The notes under the pieces: model-generated
Told to the model about the DNA's origin: nothing
Database searches by the model: none
Seen by the model: the letters and a program-made list of their open reading frames with translations, nothing else
Program-made: the position numbers and the translations under genes
Source of the DNA: Mycolicibacterium litorale
GTDB taxonomy: Bacteria > Actinomycetota > Actinomycetes > Mycobacteriales > Mycobacteriaceae
NCBI RefSeq assembly: GCF_014218295.1
Contig: NZ_AP023287.1
Span: forward strand, 5,518,001 to 5,582,000
DNA length: 64,000 nucleotides
Reading direction: 5' to 3'
In this document: positions 36,647 to 46,002 of the stretch, piece after piece
Layout: each line of letters starts with the position of its first letter
Position numbering within the stretch: position 1 is the first letter of the stretch

Positions 36647-37573
36647 GTGGGTGTCCTCCTCGACGACCGCCGCCCCGGAGATCTCTGGTGCCGACGCTGG
36701 TCCCATGCTCTTCTCGCCGATCAGACGTATGTGCGCGACGAGGCGAGCTTCATGGGAAGCCTTCGTCGCCGCCGCCTCGCGGGAATGACCTTGATCAGCG
36801 CGAAGGCCGATTCCTTCGTCACGTCCTGGCGGGAAGGGGGCGGTCTCGCCGGCTACATCGGACTGTGCGTGAACCAGACCTCATTCGTCGAAACCGTCAA
36901 GTACGTGAGTGGCACCGAACAGTTGCTCCCGCACCGGATTGGACTGTTCGACGGCGCCGAGCTGCTCGAGACCGAGGTCATGGGTTCGATGCAGTTGACT
37001 ATCGCGTTGGTCGACAAACGATCGATGCCGTTGCGCCGCAACAGTGTTGCCACCCTGCGTAGCATCGCCGCCGACCGTCACGCCTTACCAACCCTCGACC
37101 TGTTGGGCACAGTCGTGACAGCGGTGGCCGACAACCCCGGGATTGGCCCCGCAGCCGCCGCTATCGCCCGCGACACGATCCGCGACCTCCTGAGCTGTCT
37201 GCTCGACGACCCGGCAAACCCTGCCCCCCGCGCGGTCGAGGAAGGTCTGCGGGTCTCGGTCGTGCGGTGGGTTGACGATCATCTCCACGTCGGGTCGATC
37301 AGCCCAACTGCCGCCGCGTCGCAGCACAACATCTCCGTGCGCTCGCTGCATCGCCTGTTCGCGGGCACAGGTGAGACCTTCGGCGCGATGGTGCGCCGAC
37401 GCCGTCTGGAGAAGGCCGCACGCGACGTGGTGTCCACCGAGGACATGATCCAGACCATCGCCATGCGGTGGGGCTACGCCGAGGCCGGCCAGTTCATCGG
37501 CGCGTTCAAGCGGACGTTCGGCGACACTCCGATGGCGTACCGTCGCGCGATAATGCGTGTGGCCGACGACTGA
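36647..37573 (+). CDS. AraC-family transcriptional regulator
   Basis: The 308-residue regulator has an N-terminal ligand domain (about 1-180) and a C-terminal double helix-turn-helix (SPTAAASQHNISVRSLHRLF to IQTIAMRWGYAEAGQFIGAF, with the AraC signature ending FGDTPMAYRR). Position between the PhyH-like gene and the SDR operon suggests it activates one of them. It starts with GTG and GGGAGGGG precedes it. Confidence 0.9.
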   Translation: MGVLLDDRRPGDLWCRRWSHALLADQTYVRDEASFMGSLRRRRLAGMTLISAKADSFVTSWREGGGLAGYIGLCVNQTSFVETVKYVSGTEQLLPHRIGLFDGAELLETEVMGSMQLTIALVDKRSMPLRRNSVATLRSIAADRHALPTLDLLGTVVTAVADNPGIGPAAAAIARDTIRDLLSCLLDDPANPAPRAVEEGLRVSVVRWVDDHLHVGSISPTAAASQHNISVRSLHRLFAGTGETFGAMVRRRRLEKAARDVVSTEDMIQTIAMRWGYAEAGQFIGAFKRTFGDTPMAYRRAIMRVADD

Positions 37574-37591
37574 GGCCCGGATATGGCGACG

Positions 37592-38428
37592 TCACCGGAG
37601 ATTGCGGCCGGCGTCCACGGGAAGAGCCGCGCCGGTGATGTAGCGGGCCTGATCGGATACCAGGAAGACCAGCGCGTTGGATACGTCCACCGATTCGACC
37701 CAGGGAACGGGAAGGACGTGCACCGCCGATGAGGCTTCCGCGAAGTCCTCGCGCGTGGGTGCGGCAAGGTGCGGGTTGAACAGACGGTAGTACGCGTCGT
37801 GCTGGATCATGTCGGTATCAACCTGCGTCGGGTTGATGGAGTTCACCCGAATGTTGTACTGGCCGAGTTCGAGTGCCAGAGATCGCATCAGGCCGGTGAC
37901 GCCATGTTTGGATGCGGTGTAGTCGGCCACATTGGGAAAACCCCGGGTGGCGGCGGTCGACCCGGTGAGGACGATCGATCCGCCATCCGGGTTCGCGCGT
38001 AGATGCGGAATGGACGCTTTGACCGTGCGGAACACACCGTTGAGGTTGATATCGATGACGTTGCGCCAGATGTCTTCTTCGATGTCCTCGACCACCGCGG
38101 GATCCACCGTGACACCGGCGTTCGCGGCAACGATGTCGAGTCCGCCGAACACGTCGACGCCCTCGTCGACGACCGCTCTGACTTGCGCCAAATCGCGGAC
38201 ATCCGCTTTCCGCGCCACGATCCTGCTTCCGGTCTCCTCGACGAGCCGAACTGTTTCGTGCAGGTCGGCCTCCGTGGCACCTGGGTACGGTGTCCCGGGA
38301 ACGTCGTCGCACAGGTCCATCGCCACGATGTCAGCGCCCTCTTGGGCCAGGCGCACGGCGTGACTGCGGCCCTGCCCCCGGGCGGCACCGGTCACGACGG
38401 CGATCTTTCCTCGAAGCTGTTGGCTCAT
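37592..38428 (-). CDS. Mycofactocin-coupled SDR, last gene of the POT-SDR operon
   Basis: The 278-residue SDR has the TGAARGQGRSHAVRLAQEGA cofactor motif and the extended region characteristic of mycofactocin-coupled dehydrogenases (carveol dehydrogenase-like) whose NAD is not freely exchanged. The catalytic residues are S (LTGSTAATRG) and YTASKHG (Tyr/Lys). The C-terminus is DQARYITGAALPVDAGRNLR. The ATG at 38428 has GGGAGAAC upstream. The gap to the next SDR is 55 nt. Confidence 0.88.
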   Translation of the reverse strand: MSQQLRGKIAVVTGAARGQGRSHAVRLAQEGADIVAMDLCDDVPGTPYPGATEADLHETVRLVEETGSRIVARKADVRDLAQVRAVVDEGVDVFGGLDIVAANAGVTVDPAVVEDIEEDIWRNVIDINLNGVFRTVKASIPHLRANPDGGSIVLTGSTAATRGFPNVADYTASKHGVTGLMRSLALELGQYNIRVNSINPTQVDTDMIQHDAYYRLFNPHLAAPTREDFAEASSAVHVLPVPWVESVDVSNALVFLVSDQARYITGAALPVDAGRNLR

Positions 38429-38483
38429 GTCGTTCTCCCAATCGAATAGGTTCACCGCGGCCGACGGCGTTCCGGACAGGCGT

Positions 38484-39350
38484 TCAGACCTGAAGATGAG
38501 CAGGTACGTTGGCGAGGTTCTGACCTGCCATGACGAGGTGGCCGCCTTCGATGGGAACGCAGTGCCCCGTGATCGGCCCGGCGCTATCGGAGTTCAGCCA
38601 GGCTGCGACTTTGCCGACCACGGTCGGATCCATCGGCCCCTGCGGTAATACGTGGTATCGGTAACCGGCGCGTTGCAGGTCGTCGGGCACGCCGCCGGGG
38701 TGACCGGCGACAAGGTCGTACGCACCCTGCCAGTTGAGCATCGGGGTGTCGATGATGCCCGGGGCTATCGCGTTACAGCGGATGCCGTACTGGCCCATTT
38801 CCAACGCGATGCTTCTGGTGAGACCCAGCACGCCGTGCTTGCTGGCCACATAGTGCGCGCTGAAGTAGGTCGGCTCGATGCTGTTCACCGAGGCCGTGAG
38901 GACGATCGCTCCGTCCCGTCGATTGATCATATGAGGCAGGACAGCTTTGACTGTGCGGAAGACGCCGGTGAGGTTGACGTCCAGCATGTCCTGCCATTGT
39001 TCGTCGGTCATCTCGACGAAAGGCGCCAGTGACCACACCCCGGCGTTGGCCACCAGCGCGTCGATCCGGCCGAATTCGGCGAGGGTGGTCTGTACTGCCC
39101 CGTCGAGATCAGCCTGTGAGCGGACATCGCCCACCACGGTGATGGCGCGCCGTCCTAGCGCTTCGACTTCCCTGGCGGTCTCCTGCAGGCTTTTCTCATC
39201 CGCGAGCGGGTAAGGGATGGAGTCGATGGAGGTTGCGGTATCGAACAACACCACATCAGCGCCCTCCTGCGCACTGACGATCGCGTGGGCGCGACCTTGG
39301 CCGCGAGCCGCGCCGGTGATGAGAACGACTTTGCCGTCGAGGAGAGTCAT
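38484..39350 (-). CDS. Mycofactocin-coupled SDR
   Basis: The 288-residue SDR has TGAARGQGRAHAIVSAQEGA, an extended loop after the first Rossmann units (TSIDSIPYPLADEKSLQET), NAGVWS, and catalytic S/Y/K in LTASVNS and YVASKHG. The C-terminal half has the long insert MLNWQGAYDLVAGHPG typical of mycofactocin-type SDRs. It is the middle of the operon (gap to the upstream SDR 67 nt). It probably oxidises a secondary alcohol. Confidence 0.88.
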   Translation of the reverse strand: MTLLDGKVVLITGAARGQGRAHAIVSAQEGADVVLFDTATSIDSIPYPLADEKSLQETAREVEALGRRAITVVGDVRSQADLDGAVQTTLAEFGRIDALVANAGVWSLAPFVEMTDEQWQDMLDVNLTGVFRTVKAVLPHMINRRDGAIVLTASVNSIEPTYFSAHYVASKHGVLGLTRSIALEMGQYGIRCNAIAPGIIDTPMLNWQGAYDLVAGHPGGVPDDLQRAGYRYHVLPQGPMDPTVVGKVAAWLNSDSAGPITGHCVPIEGGHLVMAGQNLANVPAHLQV

Positions 39351-39417
39351 GTGTCCTGCTTTCTCGTGAAAGTCGTTGTGCTGGATTGTGTTTCGTGTGT
39401 ACGCCGAGCCGACATGG

Positions 39418-40185
39418 TCATGCGAGAGTGCCGCCGTCGACGGGGATCACGGCTCCCGTGGTGTAGGAAGACAGATCGGAGGCCAGGAACAGCACGGCTT
39501 CGGACACCTCCTCGGGTCGAGCGAGGCGAGGGATGGGGTACTTCCGTACATGGGCATCCCAGTCGAAGTCCGGGTTCTGCTCGAAGACCTTGACCTCTTC
39601 AGCCAGCATCGGGGTGTCGACACTGCCGGGCGCCACTGCGTTCACACGGATATTCGCGTAGCAGTATGTCAGTGCAGCAGACTTCGTGATTCCGACGACG
39701 GCGTACTTACTGGCGACGTACGCACCGTACCCGTGTGTTCCCTTCAGCCCGAAAATCGATGCGGTGTTGACGATACTGCCGCCCCCTGCGCGTTGCATCG
39801 CCGGCACCGCGGCGCGGATACCCTTGAAGACACCGGTCTGATTGGTGTCGATGACGCGCTGCCATTCATCGTCGGAACACTCTGCGACAGCGGACATCTC
39901 GCAAATTCCGGCGTTGTTGATCAAGATGTTCAACGCGCCGAACTCCGCTTCCGCCGTTTCCACTGCAGTTGCCCAGTCCTCGGTGGACCGGACATCCAGA
40001 TGCAGGTACGTGGCCTGATGCCCTCCGGATCGGATGTCTTCGGCAACGGATTGCCCCAGGTGGTCACGAATATCCGAGACGATGACGGTGGCACCTTCGG
40101 TGGCCAAACGTCGAGCATGCGACGCTCCCTGTCCGCGAGCAGCTCCGGAGACGAGCGCAACTTTTCCTTCAAGCAGTCCAGGCAA
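39418..40185 (-). CDS. Classical SDR (3-oxoacyl-reductase/hydroxysteroid dehydrogenase-like)
   Basis: The 255-residue classical SDR has SGAARGQGASHARRLATEGA, NNAGICEMS and catalytic S/Y/K in NTASIFG and YVASKYAV. It lacks the mycofactocin-type insertion, so it is likely an ordinary NAD(P)-linked alcohol dehydrogenase. The C-terminus ends VIPVDGGTLA. It follows the cupin gene by 48 nt. Confidence 0.9.
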   Translation of the reverse strand: MPGLLEGKVALVSGAARGQGASHARRLATEGATVIVSDIRDHLGQSVAEDIRSGGHQATYLHLDVRSTEDWATAVETAEAEFGALNILINNAGICEMSAVAECSDDEWQRVIDTNQTGVFKGIRAAVPAMQRAGGGSIVNTASIFGLKGTHGYGAYVASKYAVVGITKSAALTYCYANIRVNAVAPGSVDTPMLAEEVKVFEQNPDFDWDAHVRKYPIPRLARPEEVSEAVLFLASDLSSYTTGAVIPVDGGTLA

Positions 40186-40233
40186 GTCTTGGACCTTTCG
40201 TCAATGTCTTATACGGCTCGGTTTTCCATGGAT

Positions 40234-40593
40234 CTAGGACGGTGCACCGCCGCCGCGCGTCGCATACACCTTGCGCAACGTCTCATGCACCGTGATCTTG
40301 ACCGGGTCCCCCTTGTGCATGACTACGAGCGTTCCGGGCGCGAGGTCTTCGGTACGGTCGCTGTCGGTGAATTCGACGGTTCCGCGTCCGGAGATGACAA
40401 CAAAGGTCTCGTCAGCGTCGAAGCGCTCGACTGACCCTTCGGTCATCTCCCAGATACCGTGAACCACTTGCTGGTCCGGCAATTGCCACACTCGGCTCAC
40501 CGCTGGGGTCGGCGCTCCAGCCACGATCCTGTCCGCGTCGAACGCGTAGGGCGTCAATTGCTGATCGGCGATGGTAAGGACGAATCCCTGCAC
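40234..40593 (-). CDS. Small cupin-domain protein
   Basis: The 119-residue single-domain cupin has the usual beta-barrel motifs (VHGIWEMTEGSVERF, then TFVVISGRGTVEFTDS, then GTLVVMHKGDPVKITVH). The usual His pairs of motif 1 are replaced, so metal binding is uncertain. It may be a small isomerase or sensor in the SDR operon. The neighbour is the POT transporter upstream by 86 nt. Confidence 0.85.
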   Translation of the reverse strand: MQGFVLTIADQQLTPYAFDADRIVAGAPTPAVSRVWQLPDQQVVHGIWEMTEGSVERFDADETFVVISGRGTVEFTDSDRTEDLAPGTLVVMHKGDPVKITVHETLRKVYATRGGGAPS

Positions 40594-40679
40594 AATTACC
40601 CTTTCCGGTCTTGGTGACTACTTCCAGATATGGTGCGGCGAGGTGCTTCTGCACGCCCGCCGCCGTCAGGCGCGAACGA

Positions 40680-42200
40680 TCATTCGAACGTCGACACCGC
40701 GCGATGGTTGGCGGGCGCGGCAAGGCGCAACACCCCGGCGATCACAGCGCACACCGCCGCGCCTGTGAGAAAGAACGTCGCCGAGCTCATGTGGGTGTAG
40801 ATACCGCCCCAGATTCCGGCCAACACCGATCCGCCGCCGATGGACAAGGACATGATCGCCAAGCCCTGGGTACGGAAGGCCACGGGCATACACTTCGAGC
40901 CCATCGCGAACAACAGCGGCCCCAGGAATACTTCGGCAATACCCAGAACGATCAAGCAGCCCAACACGAGTAGCGCGGGGACGGTGGTGCTGGTCTGCGC
41001 CGCGAGTCCCAGGATGAGGAATCCGATCGCCGACAATGCGAAGGCAACCGCGTTCTTCGACATGGCCGACGGTTGACGAATCCCCATGCGATTCCACAGC
41101 GCCGACACAAACGGGCTGGCGGCGATCGATCCCACAGCCGAGGCAGAGACGAACCATGCGGGCGGGATCTCCCAACCGCCGATGGCCAGGTCGACGCTAT
41201 CGGTGACGAAGAGCGGCACCGTGGTGAAGATCAGGAACTGGAACCCATAGAAGACGAGGCCCGCGGCACTGAGTTGGCTGAGTCCGCGGAGGCGCGTTTT
41301 CTCCTCAGCGGTAACCGCTTTGGATCGCAACATCACTGTGTAGTAGGTGATGATCACCACGACGACGACGATGCCGACCGTGGTGGCCAGATTCTCCCCG
41401 TCTAGCGCGCCGGTGAAGTAGAGACCGACCGCCACGACGACCAGCATGGAGACCACTTTGGCGATCGTGCCCCTGCCCTCGGGGGGCAATGGCCTGACCA
41501 CTTGCGCCGCCCCGACGGGAAGCCGTTTGTACACGAGGCAGTACTGCGCCAAGCCCAAGAACATGCCGACTGCGGCGACCGCGAATCCGGCGTGGAATCC
41601 CCATGTTGTCTGGGCCAGACCCGCCAGCAAGGGACCAATGACGACGCCGGTGTTCGTCGCGGCGAGATAGATGGTGAACCCCGCGTCGCGGCGAGGCTCC
41701 ATCGTGGGGTCAGCGTCGTAGAGAATGCCGAGGATCGCGGCGAGGTTCGTCTTCAACGCCCCGGTCCCGACGATGATCAGTCCTAGGCCCACGAACAGTC
41801 CGACGAAGCCGGGCAAGATGCCCAGGGAGATGTGACCCAACGCGATGAGGGACCCGCCGTAGAGAACGAGTTTCTTCGGGGCGACGAGTCGGTCAGCCAT
41901 CCATGAACCGACGATCTGCGCCAGCTGCGCGAGCGCACCATAGGTGCCGACGACTCCAGCGACGACCGCCGCGCTGACCGCCAGGCCGCCATCGGCGACG
42001 TCGTAGAGCAGGTAGTACGACAGCAGGGCTTGGAGACTGTAAAAGCTGAATCGTTCCCACAAGTCGGTGAACGCCAGATTCCAGAACCGTGGCGGTTGCG
42101 TCAGCAGTCCGACTCTGCCCGGCTGCCGGGCCGCGGACTGCAGCGACGCAGGCGTCACCGCGTCATCGTCGGCTACCGCCGGTTCAGGTGAGTGAGACAT
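40680..42200 (-). CDS. POT/PTR2-family proton-coupled oligopeptide transporter
   Basis: The 506-residue protein has about 12-14 membrane helices. It shows the POT ExxERFxYY-like motif in TM1 (FTDLWERFSFYSLQALLSYY) and the second PTR2 motif (LIIVGTGALKTNLAAILGIL). POT proteins import di/tripeptides, and some members carry other small molecules such as nitrate, dipeptide-like drugs or amino acid conjugates. POT genes are not a usual part of mycobacterial cores. It heads a five-gene minus-strand operon (POT, cupin, three SDRs). Confidence 0.88.
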   Translation of the reverse strand: MSHSPEPAVADDDAVTPASLQSAARQPGRVGLLTQPPRFWNLAFTDLWERFSFYSLQALLSYYLLYDVADGGLAVSAAVVAGVVGTYGALAQLAQIVGSWMADRLVAPKKLVLYGGSLIALGHISLGILPGFVGLFVGLGLIIVGTGALKTNLAAILGILYDADPTMEPRRDAGFTIYLAATNTGVVIGPLLAGLAQTTWGFHAGFAVAAVGMFLGLAQYCLVYKRLPVGAAQVVRPLPPEGRGTIAKVVSMLVVVAVGLYFTGALDGENLATTVGIVVVVVIITYYTVMLRSKAVTAEEKTRLRGLSQLSAAGLVFYGFQFLIFTTVPLFVTDSVDLAIGGWEIPPAWFVSASAVGSIAASPFVSALWNRMGIRQPSAMSKNAVAFALSAIGFLILGLAAQTSTTVPALLVLGCLIVLGIAEVFLGPLLFAMGSKCMPVAFRTQGLAIMSLSIGGGSVLAGIWGGIYTHMSSATFFLTGAAVCAVIAGVLRLAAPANHRAVSTFE

Positions 42201-42416
42201 CGCAGACTCCTGACACTAGTTAGGCTGACGGCGGCGGAATTCGCCTACCGGTGGTCGGGGTACGCCGCACAGGGACGAGACCCGTGGTCTCGGCTGTATG
42301 GGGTCGGTACTGCAACAACACAGGGGTGTGACCCCACCGTGTCATCTGGTCGGCGGCAGGCCGCCTTGCCTCGCGTGACGTCCAGACGGTCAGCGCTCCG
42401 CGTTGACCTTGTGTCT

Positions 42417-42456
42417 GAATGATCGTTAATATAGATCTCGGTTGTGATGTCCGCAA
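42417..42456 (-). promoter_or_regulatory. Candidate POT-operon promoter with overlapping operator copy
   Basis: Read on the minus strand: -35 TTGCGG (42451-42456), 16-bp spacer, -10 TATATT (42429-42434). The motif gaatgatcgttaat (42417-42430, plus-strand reading) overlaps the -10. Its reverse complement attaacgatcattc matches attaatgaacattc at 42633 in 12 of 14 positions. Confidence 0.5.
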
Positions 42457-42625
42457 CAGGTATCGCCAAACTCTCCACGGTGGACGCGCGATTGTCGCTG
42501 ACCTCGGCATTCACACCCGGTTTCGGCCCACGCGGGTGCACCCGGCCCGCGTCGGCGGATTGCGGGATCGGCAATCAGCACCCCCCGTGCGCATCACCCG
42601 TCACCACTTCCGGGTCCAGGATCGC

Positions 42626-42655
42626 TGCACAAATTAATGAACATTCGTATATACT
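42626..42655 (+). promoter_or_regulatory. Candidate luciferase-like operon promoter with operator copy in the spacer
   Basis: -10 TATACT at 42650-42655 with a weak -35 tgcaca at 42626-42631 (18-bp spacer). The motif attaatgaacattc (42633-42646) lies in the spacer, where a bound repressor would block polymerase. It is the inverted counterpart of the motif at 42417-42430. Confidence 0.55.
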
Positions 42656-42791
42656 GTGATCCGGCGCACCTACTACCCGCGGCCTCCGTTGGCGCCGCCC
42701 GGGTGCACGAGATAGTCAGTCGAGTCCCGAGCCGCTGCGTCCATCCATTACAGCTGCTCTCCACCAGTTAAGTCAGATTCGGGAGGCCACC

Positions 42792-43886
42792 GTGAAGTTC
42801 GCTCTCATCAACATCCCTTACGCCCTGGAGTACGCGGAAGGTCGGGAATCAGCCTCTGCCGTCATCGACTGGGACCTGCAGATCACCGAATGGGCGGACA
42901 AATACGGATACGCGGAGGTGTTCTTCGCAGAGCACTACACCTTGGGCGCTGAGCCATCGCCGGCGCCCGACTTGATGATCGCGGCGGCCTCGCAGCGGAC
43001 GAACAACGTCAAACTCGGTGCGCTGGGGCATCTTCTGCCATATCACAATCCGATCGCACTGGCCTTCCGCATGATGTGGCTTGACCACATGACCCGTGGC
43101 CGCTACATCGCGGGTGTGGCACCCGGCGCGTACCCGAGCGACGCCAAACTGTTTCGGACCGGGAAGAACAATGCGGCAATGATGGCCGAGGCCCTCGACA
43201 TCATCGAGATCCTCTGGGCGAACAAGGGCCCGGTGAACTACGAGGGTAAGTACTTCTCTGTCGATCTCGCAGCGTACGACACCAGCATCCATGGGCCGCA
43301 CCTGCGGCCGTTCAATGACGCTCCGCCGCTGCTGATGACGGGCATGCAAGCGTCGTCGCCAACCCTGACCGAGTGCGGTCGCCGAGGTTTCGAACCGGTG
43401 AGCCAACTGGTCGGCACGCAGACCCTGCGGGCCCACTGGGACGCCTATGAAAGCGCCGCGCTCGCTGCGGGCCGGACACCGCTACGCAGTAAGTGGCGTG
43501 TCGTGCGGCCTGTTTTCGTCGCCGAAACCGACGAGAAGGCGATGGATCTCTTCATGCAGGGGCCGTCGGTGCGCCTATGGAACGAGCACAATCTGCCCTC
43601 CTTCAAGCGCCTCGGCCTGGGCTCACTGTTGACCGACGGGGCGATCCCCGACGATGCCATCACCCTTGAATGGCTGGTCGACAACCTGTTCTTCGTCGGA
43701 TCCCCCGACACGGTCGCGGCGAAGATCGCCGAGCTGTTCGACGCGACCGGCGGCTTCAGCACCCTCATCTCCTCAGGGGAGGACTACAAGACCAACCCGG
43801 AGGTGTACCGGCGCAGTCTCGAGCTGGTGGGTACCCAGGTCGCCCCTGCCCTCGCTCATCTCTCGGTGGATCCGATTTTGCGGTGA
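42792..43886 (+). CDS. Luciferase-like (LLM) flavin-dependent monooxygenase
   Basis: The 364-residue FMN/F420-type TIM-barrel enzyme has EVFFAEHYTLGAEPSPAPDL near residues 42-61, GALGHLLPYHNPIALAFRMM, RGRYIAGVAPGAYPSD, and the C-terminal SPDTVAAKIAELF. It resembles limonene- and alkanal-type monooxygenases; a reduced flavin must come from a partner not visible nearby. The GTG start follows GGGAGG. It is followed by the aminotransferase (82 nt). Confidence 0.88.
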   Translation: MKFALINIPYALEYAEGRESASAVIDWDLQITEWADKYGYAEVFFAEHYTLGAEPSPAPDLMIAAASQRTNNVKLGALGHLLPYHNPIALAFRMMWLDHMTRGRYIAGVAPGAYPSDAKLFRTGKNNAAMMAEALDIIEILWANKGPVNYEGKYFSVDLAAYDTSIHGPHLRPFNDAPPLLMTGMQASSPTLTECGRRGFEPVSQLVGTQTLRAHWDAYESAALAAGRTPLRSKWRVVRPVFVAETDEKAMDLFMQGPSVRLWNEHNLPSFKRLGLGSLLTDGAIPDDAITLEWLVDNLFFVGSPDTVAAKIAELFDATGGFSTLISSGEDYKTNPEVYRRSLELVGTQVAPALAHLSVDPILR

Positions 43887-43968
43887 CGTACCCGTGAAAG
43901 GCCCTGACCGCCCGGCCTTCACCAATAGACATCCTGAAATCAGTACTGCGGGAAAGGAATTCACGAGA

Positions 43969-45147
43969 ATGAGTCGCGACAGTGACACCACTTTCGCCAG
44001 GGCGGTGAACGTGCTCCCCGGGGGCACGACGCGGATGACGACATTCGTCGCGCCGCATCCCCCCTATGCCGCCTTCGGCAAGGGGTGCGAAGTCACCGAT
44101 ACCGACGGTCACACCACCATCGACTGCAACAACAACTACACCTCGCTGATACACGGGCATGCCGACGACCGACTTGTGGAGACGGCGTACCGCGTCGCTC
44201 AGCGGGGAACCGCATTCGGGCTGCCCACCCCCTACGAGGTCGAGATGGCCGAACACCTGCGTGACCGCTCCGGCATCGAGCACTGGCGGTTCTGCAACTC
44301 CGGGACCGAAGCCGTGATGATGTTGTTCCGCGCGGCACGTGCCTATACGGGGCGTGACATCGTCATCCGATTCGACGGTAGCTACCACGGCACCTACGAA
44401 TCGGTGGTCAACCCAGTCGGTGCCGCGGGAATCCCCAAATCGACGTACGAATCAGTGGTGGTGCTGCCGCAACGCGACTTGGCCGCGCTCGAGAACACGA
44501 TGGCCACCATCGGCGACCGCGTCGCGGCCGTCCTGATCGACCTCGTGCCCAGTCGAGCAGGCCTGCACCCGGCCTCCCAGCACTACATCGACCGTCTGCG
44601 CGAGCTGACTTCCGCCAACGGTGCCCTGCTTGCCGTCGACGAGGTGATCAGTTTCCGGCTCGCCTATGGAGGGTTCCATAAGCAATACGGGATCACCCCT
44701 GATCTCGTATCGGTCGCCAAAATCATCGGCGGGGGCTACCCGGTCGGAGGAATCGGCGGACCCGCAGCCATCCTGGAGTCCTTCAGCCCTCTCGACGGCG
44801 CGGTGGTGTGGGGCGGTACGTACTCCGCCAACCCGGTGACGCTGGCTACCGGGCTGGAGGCGATGCGCCGCTACGATGCCGATGCCATCGCGCGACTGAA
44901 CGCAATGGGCGACCGACTTCGTCAGCGGTTGGCCGACGGCGGGGTATCGGTCCGTGGTGTCGGGTCGCTGACGCAGTTGACACTCGAAGACGCCGACAGC
45001 GCGTGGTGGTCGATGTACTCCAACGGCGTTCTGGCCTCCAGGACCGGGATGTTGTCGTTGTCCACACCCATGACCGACACGCATATCGACACCATCGCTG
45101 ATGCGGTTCTCCGCTCGCAGGCCATTGTTCGGGAGCCCGCACGGTGA
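43969..45147 (+). CDS. Class III PLP aminotransferase (glutamate-1-semialdehyde aminomutase-like)
   Basis: The 392-residue enzyme has the PLP-binding K251 (VSVAKIIGGGYPVGG), D224 in AVDEVI, the phosphate loop at SGTEAVM, and the N-terminal signature LPGGTTR. It is in the GSA-aminomutase/beta-amino-acid group, but HemL needed for heme is normally elsewhere, so a catabolic transaminase is more likely. A longer start at the GTG near 43894 is possible. It is in an operon with the LLM monooxygenase; TetR follows. Confidence 0.87.
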   Translation: MSRDSDTTFARAVNVLPGGTTRMTTFVAPHPPYAAFGKGCEVTDTDGHTTIDCNNNYTSLIHGHADDRLVETAYRVAQRGTAFGLPTPYEVEMAEHLRDRSGIEHWRFCNSGTEAVMMLFRAARAYTGRDIVIRFDGSYHGTYESVVNPVGAAGIPKSTYESVVVLPQRDLAALENTMATIGDRVAAVLIDLVPSRAGLHPASQHYIDRLRELTSANGALLAVDEVISFRLAYGGFHKQYGITPDLVSVAKIIGGGYPVGGIGGPAAILESFSPLDGAVVWGGTYSANPVTLATGLEAMRRYDADAIARLNAMGDRLRQRLADGGVSVRGVGSLTQLTLEDADSAWWSMYSNGVLASRTGMLSLSTPMTDTHIDTIADAVLRSQAIVREPAR

Positions 45148-45322
45148 CGCCGTCGCCAGGGCGTAGCCGACCGACTCACCGCGCCCGTCGACCAGCGGCA
45201 ACAATCGCGGGTTTCCTGTTGCTGCGGTGCTATAGTCGGCGCAATCAGCCGCCGGTTGCCGGCGCGCGCATTCACGATCGGCGATTGACTTGTCAGCCCT
45301 CTCAGGAGCACATGCCGTCACG

Positions 45323-45952
45323 ATGTCCGAACTAGTGGGGGTCACGGACGGACGGCTGGCCCGGGGTAATCGAACCCGCGAGCAACTCTTGTCGGCGGCG
45401 GTCGCGCTCTTCGGAGACCGCGGATTCCATGCCACCACGATGAAGGACCTCGCGAACAGCGCCGGAGTGCGTCCGCCGGCGATCTACAACCATTTCGAGT
45501 CCAAAGAGAGCGTCCTGTTCGCGGCGCTGATGTGGGGATTGCAGCGGTTCCGCAGTTACGTCATCGAACCTGATGACTCCAGTCTGGACCCGCAGGATCG
45601 ACTCGAGGCTCTCGTACGCCGGCACGCCCGGTATCAAATCGAGTTCGCCAGCAGGGTCCGGTTCACCGACCGTCTACTCGAATCGGTGGTCGCTGGAGAG
45701 CTTCTCGATGACTCACGGCGTGACGACATCGCCCGGATGATGCGCCATTACCGCGAGCTCGTCGACGATCTGATTCGCGCTGTCACCCGCAATTCCTCAC
45801 TCGAACTCCCCCCGATCCGCGTCTGCACCAACGCGATTGTCACTCTTTGTGATCGCTCGCCACAGTCTCCGCGTTCCCTGCCCGCCGAAGCGGCCATGGT
45901 CGAGGACGACATCTGGCTGCTGGTGCGCGGCATGCTGGGCTTGAGTCGATAG
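45323..45952 (+). CDS. TetR-family regulator
   Basis: The 209-residue regulator has an N-terminal helix-turn-helix (TMKDLANSAGVRPPAIYNHF) and a ligand domain. It is a candidate for the repressor acting at the 42.2-42.8 kb divergent promoters. The ATG at 45323 was chosen because a TTG/ATG extension at 45290 has no better ribosome binding site; AGGAG at 45304 is 14 nt away, so the start is uncertain by a few codons. Confidence 0.85.
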   Translation: MSELVGVTDGRLARGNRTREQLLSAAVALFGDRGFHATTMKDLANSAGVRPPAIYNHFESKESVLFAALMWGLQRFRSYVIEPDDSSLDPQDRLEALVRRHARYQIEFASRVRFTDRLLESVVAGELLDDSRRDDIARMMRHYRELVDDLIRAVTRNSSLELPPIRVCTNAIVTLCDRSPQSPRSLPAEAAMVEDDIWLLVRGMLGLSR

Positions 45953-46002
45953 CATCTCCCCCGAACAGTCTGCAGTGCAGGTGATCCGGCCTTTTGGCGG
46001 TG

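Larger units (their letters stand above)
42201..42791. other. Divergent control region between POT and luciferase-like operons
   Basis: 591 bp between divergent operons; no supported gene. The sequence is GC-rich with two AT-rich islands (about 42414-42434 and 42627-42656). Each island holds a candidate promoter and one half of an inverted motif pair. The remaining stretches show nothing recognisable. Confidence 0.7.

Noticed and set aside
43969..45147. Assignment as hemL (heme biosynthesis)
   Set aside because: It belongs to the same superfamily, but the genomic setting is catabolic and no other heme gene is near, so no gene symbol was given.
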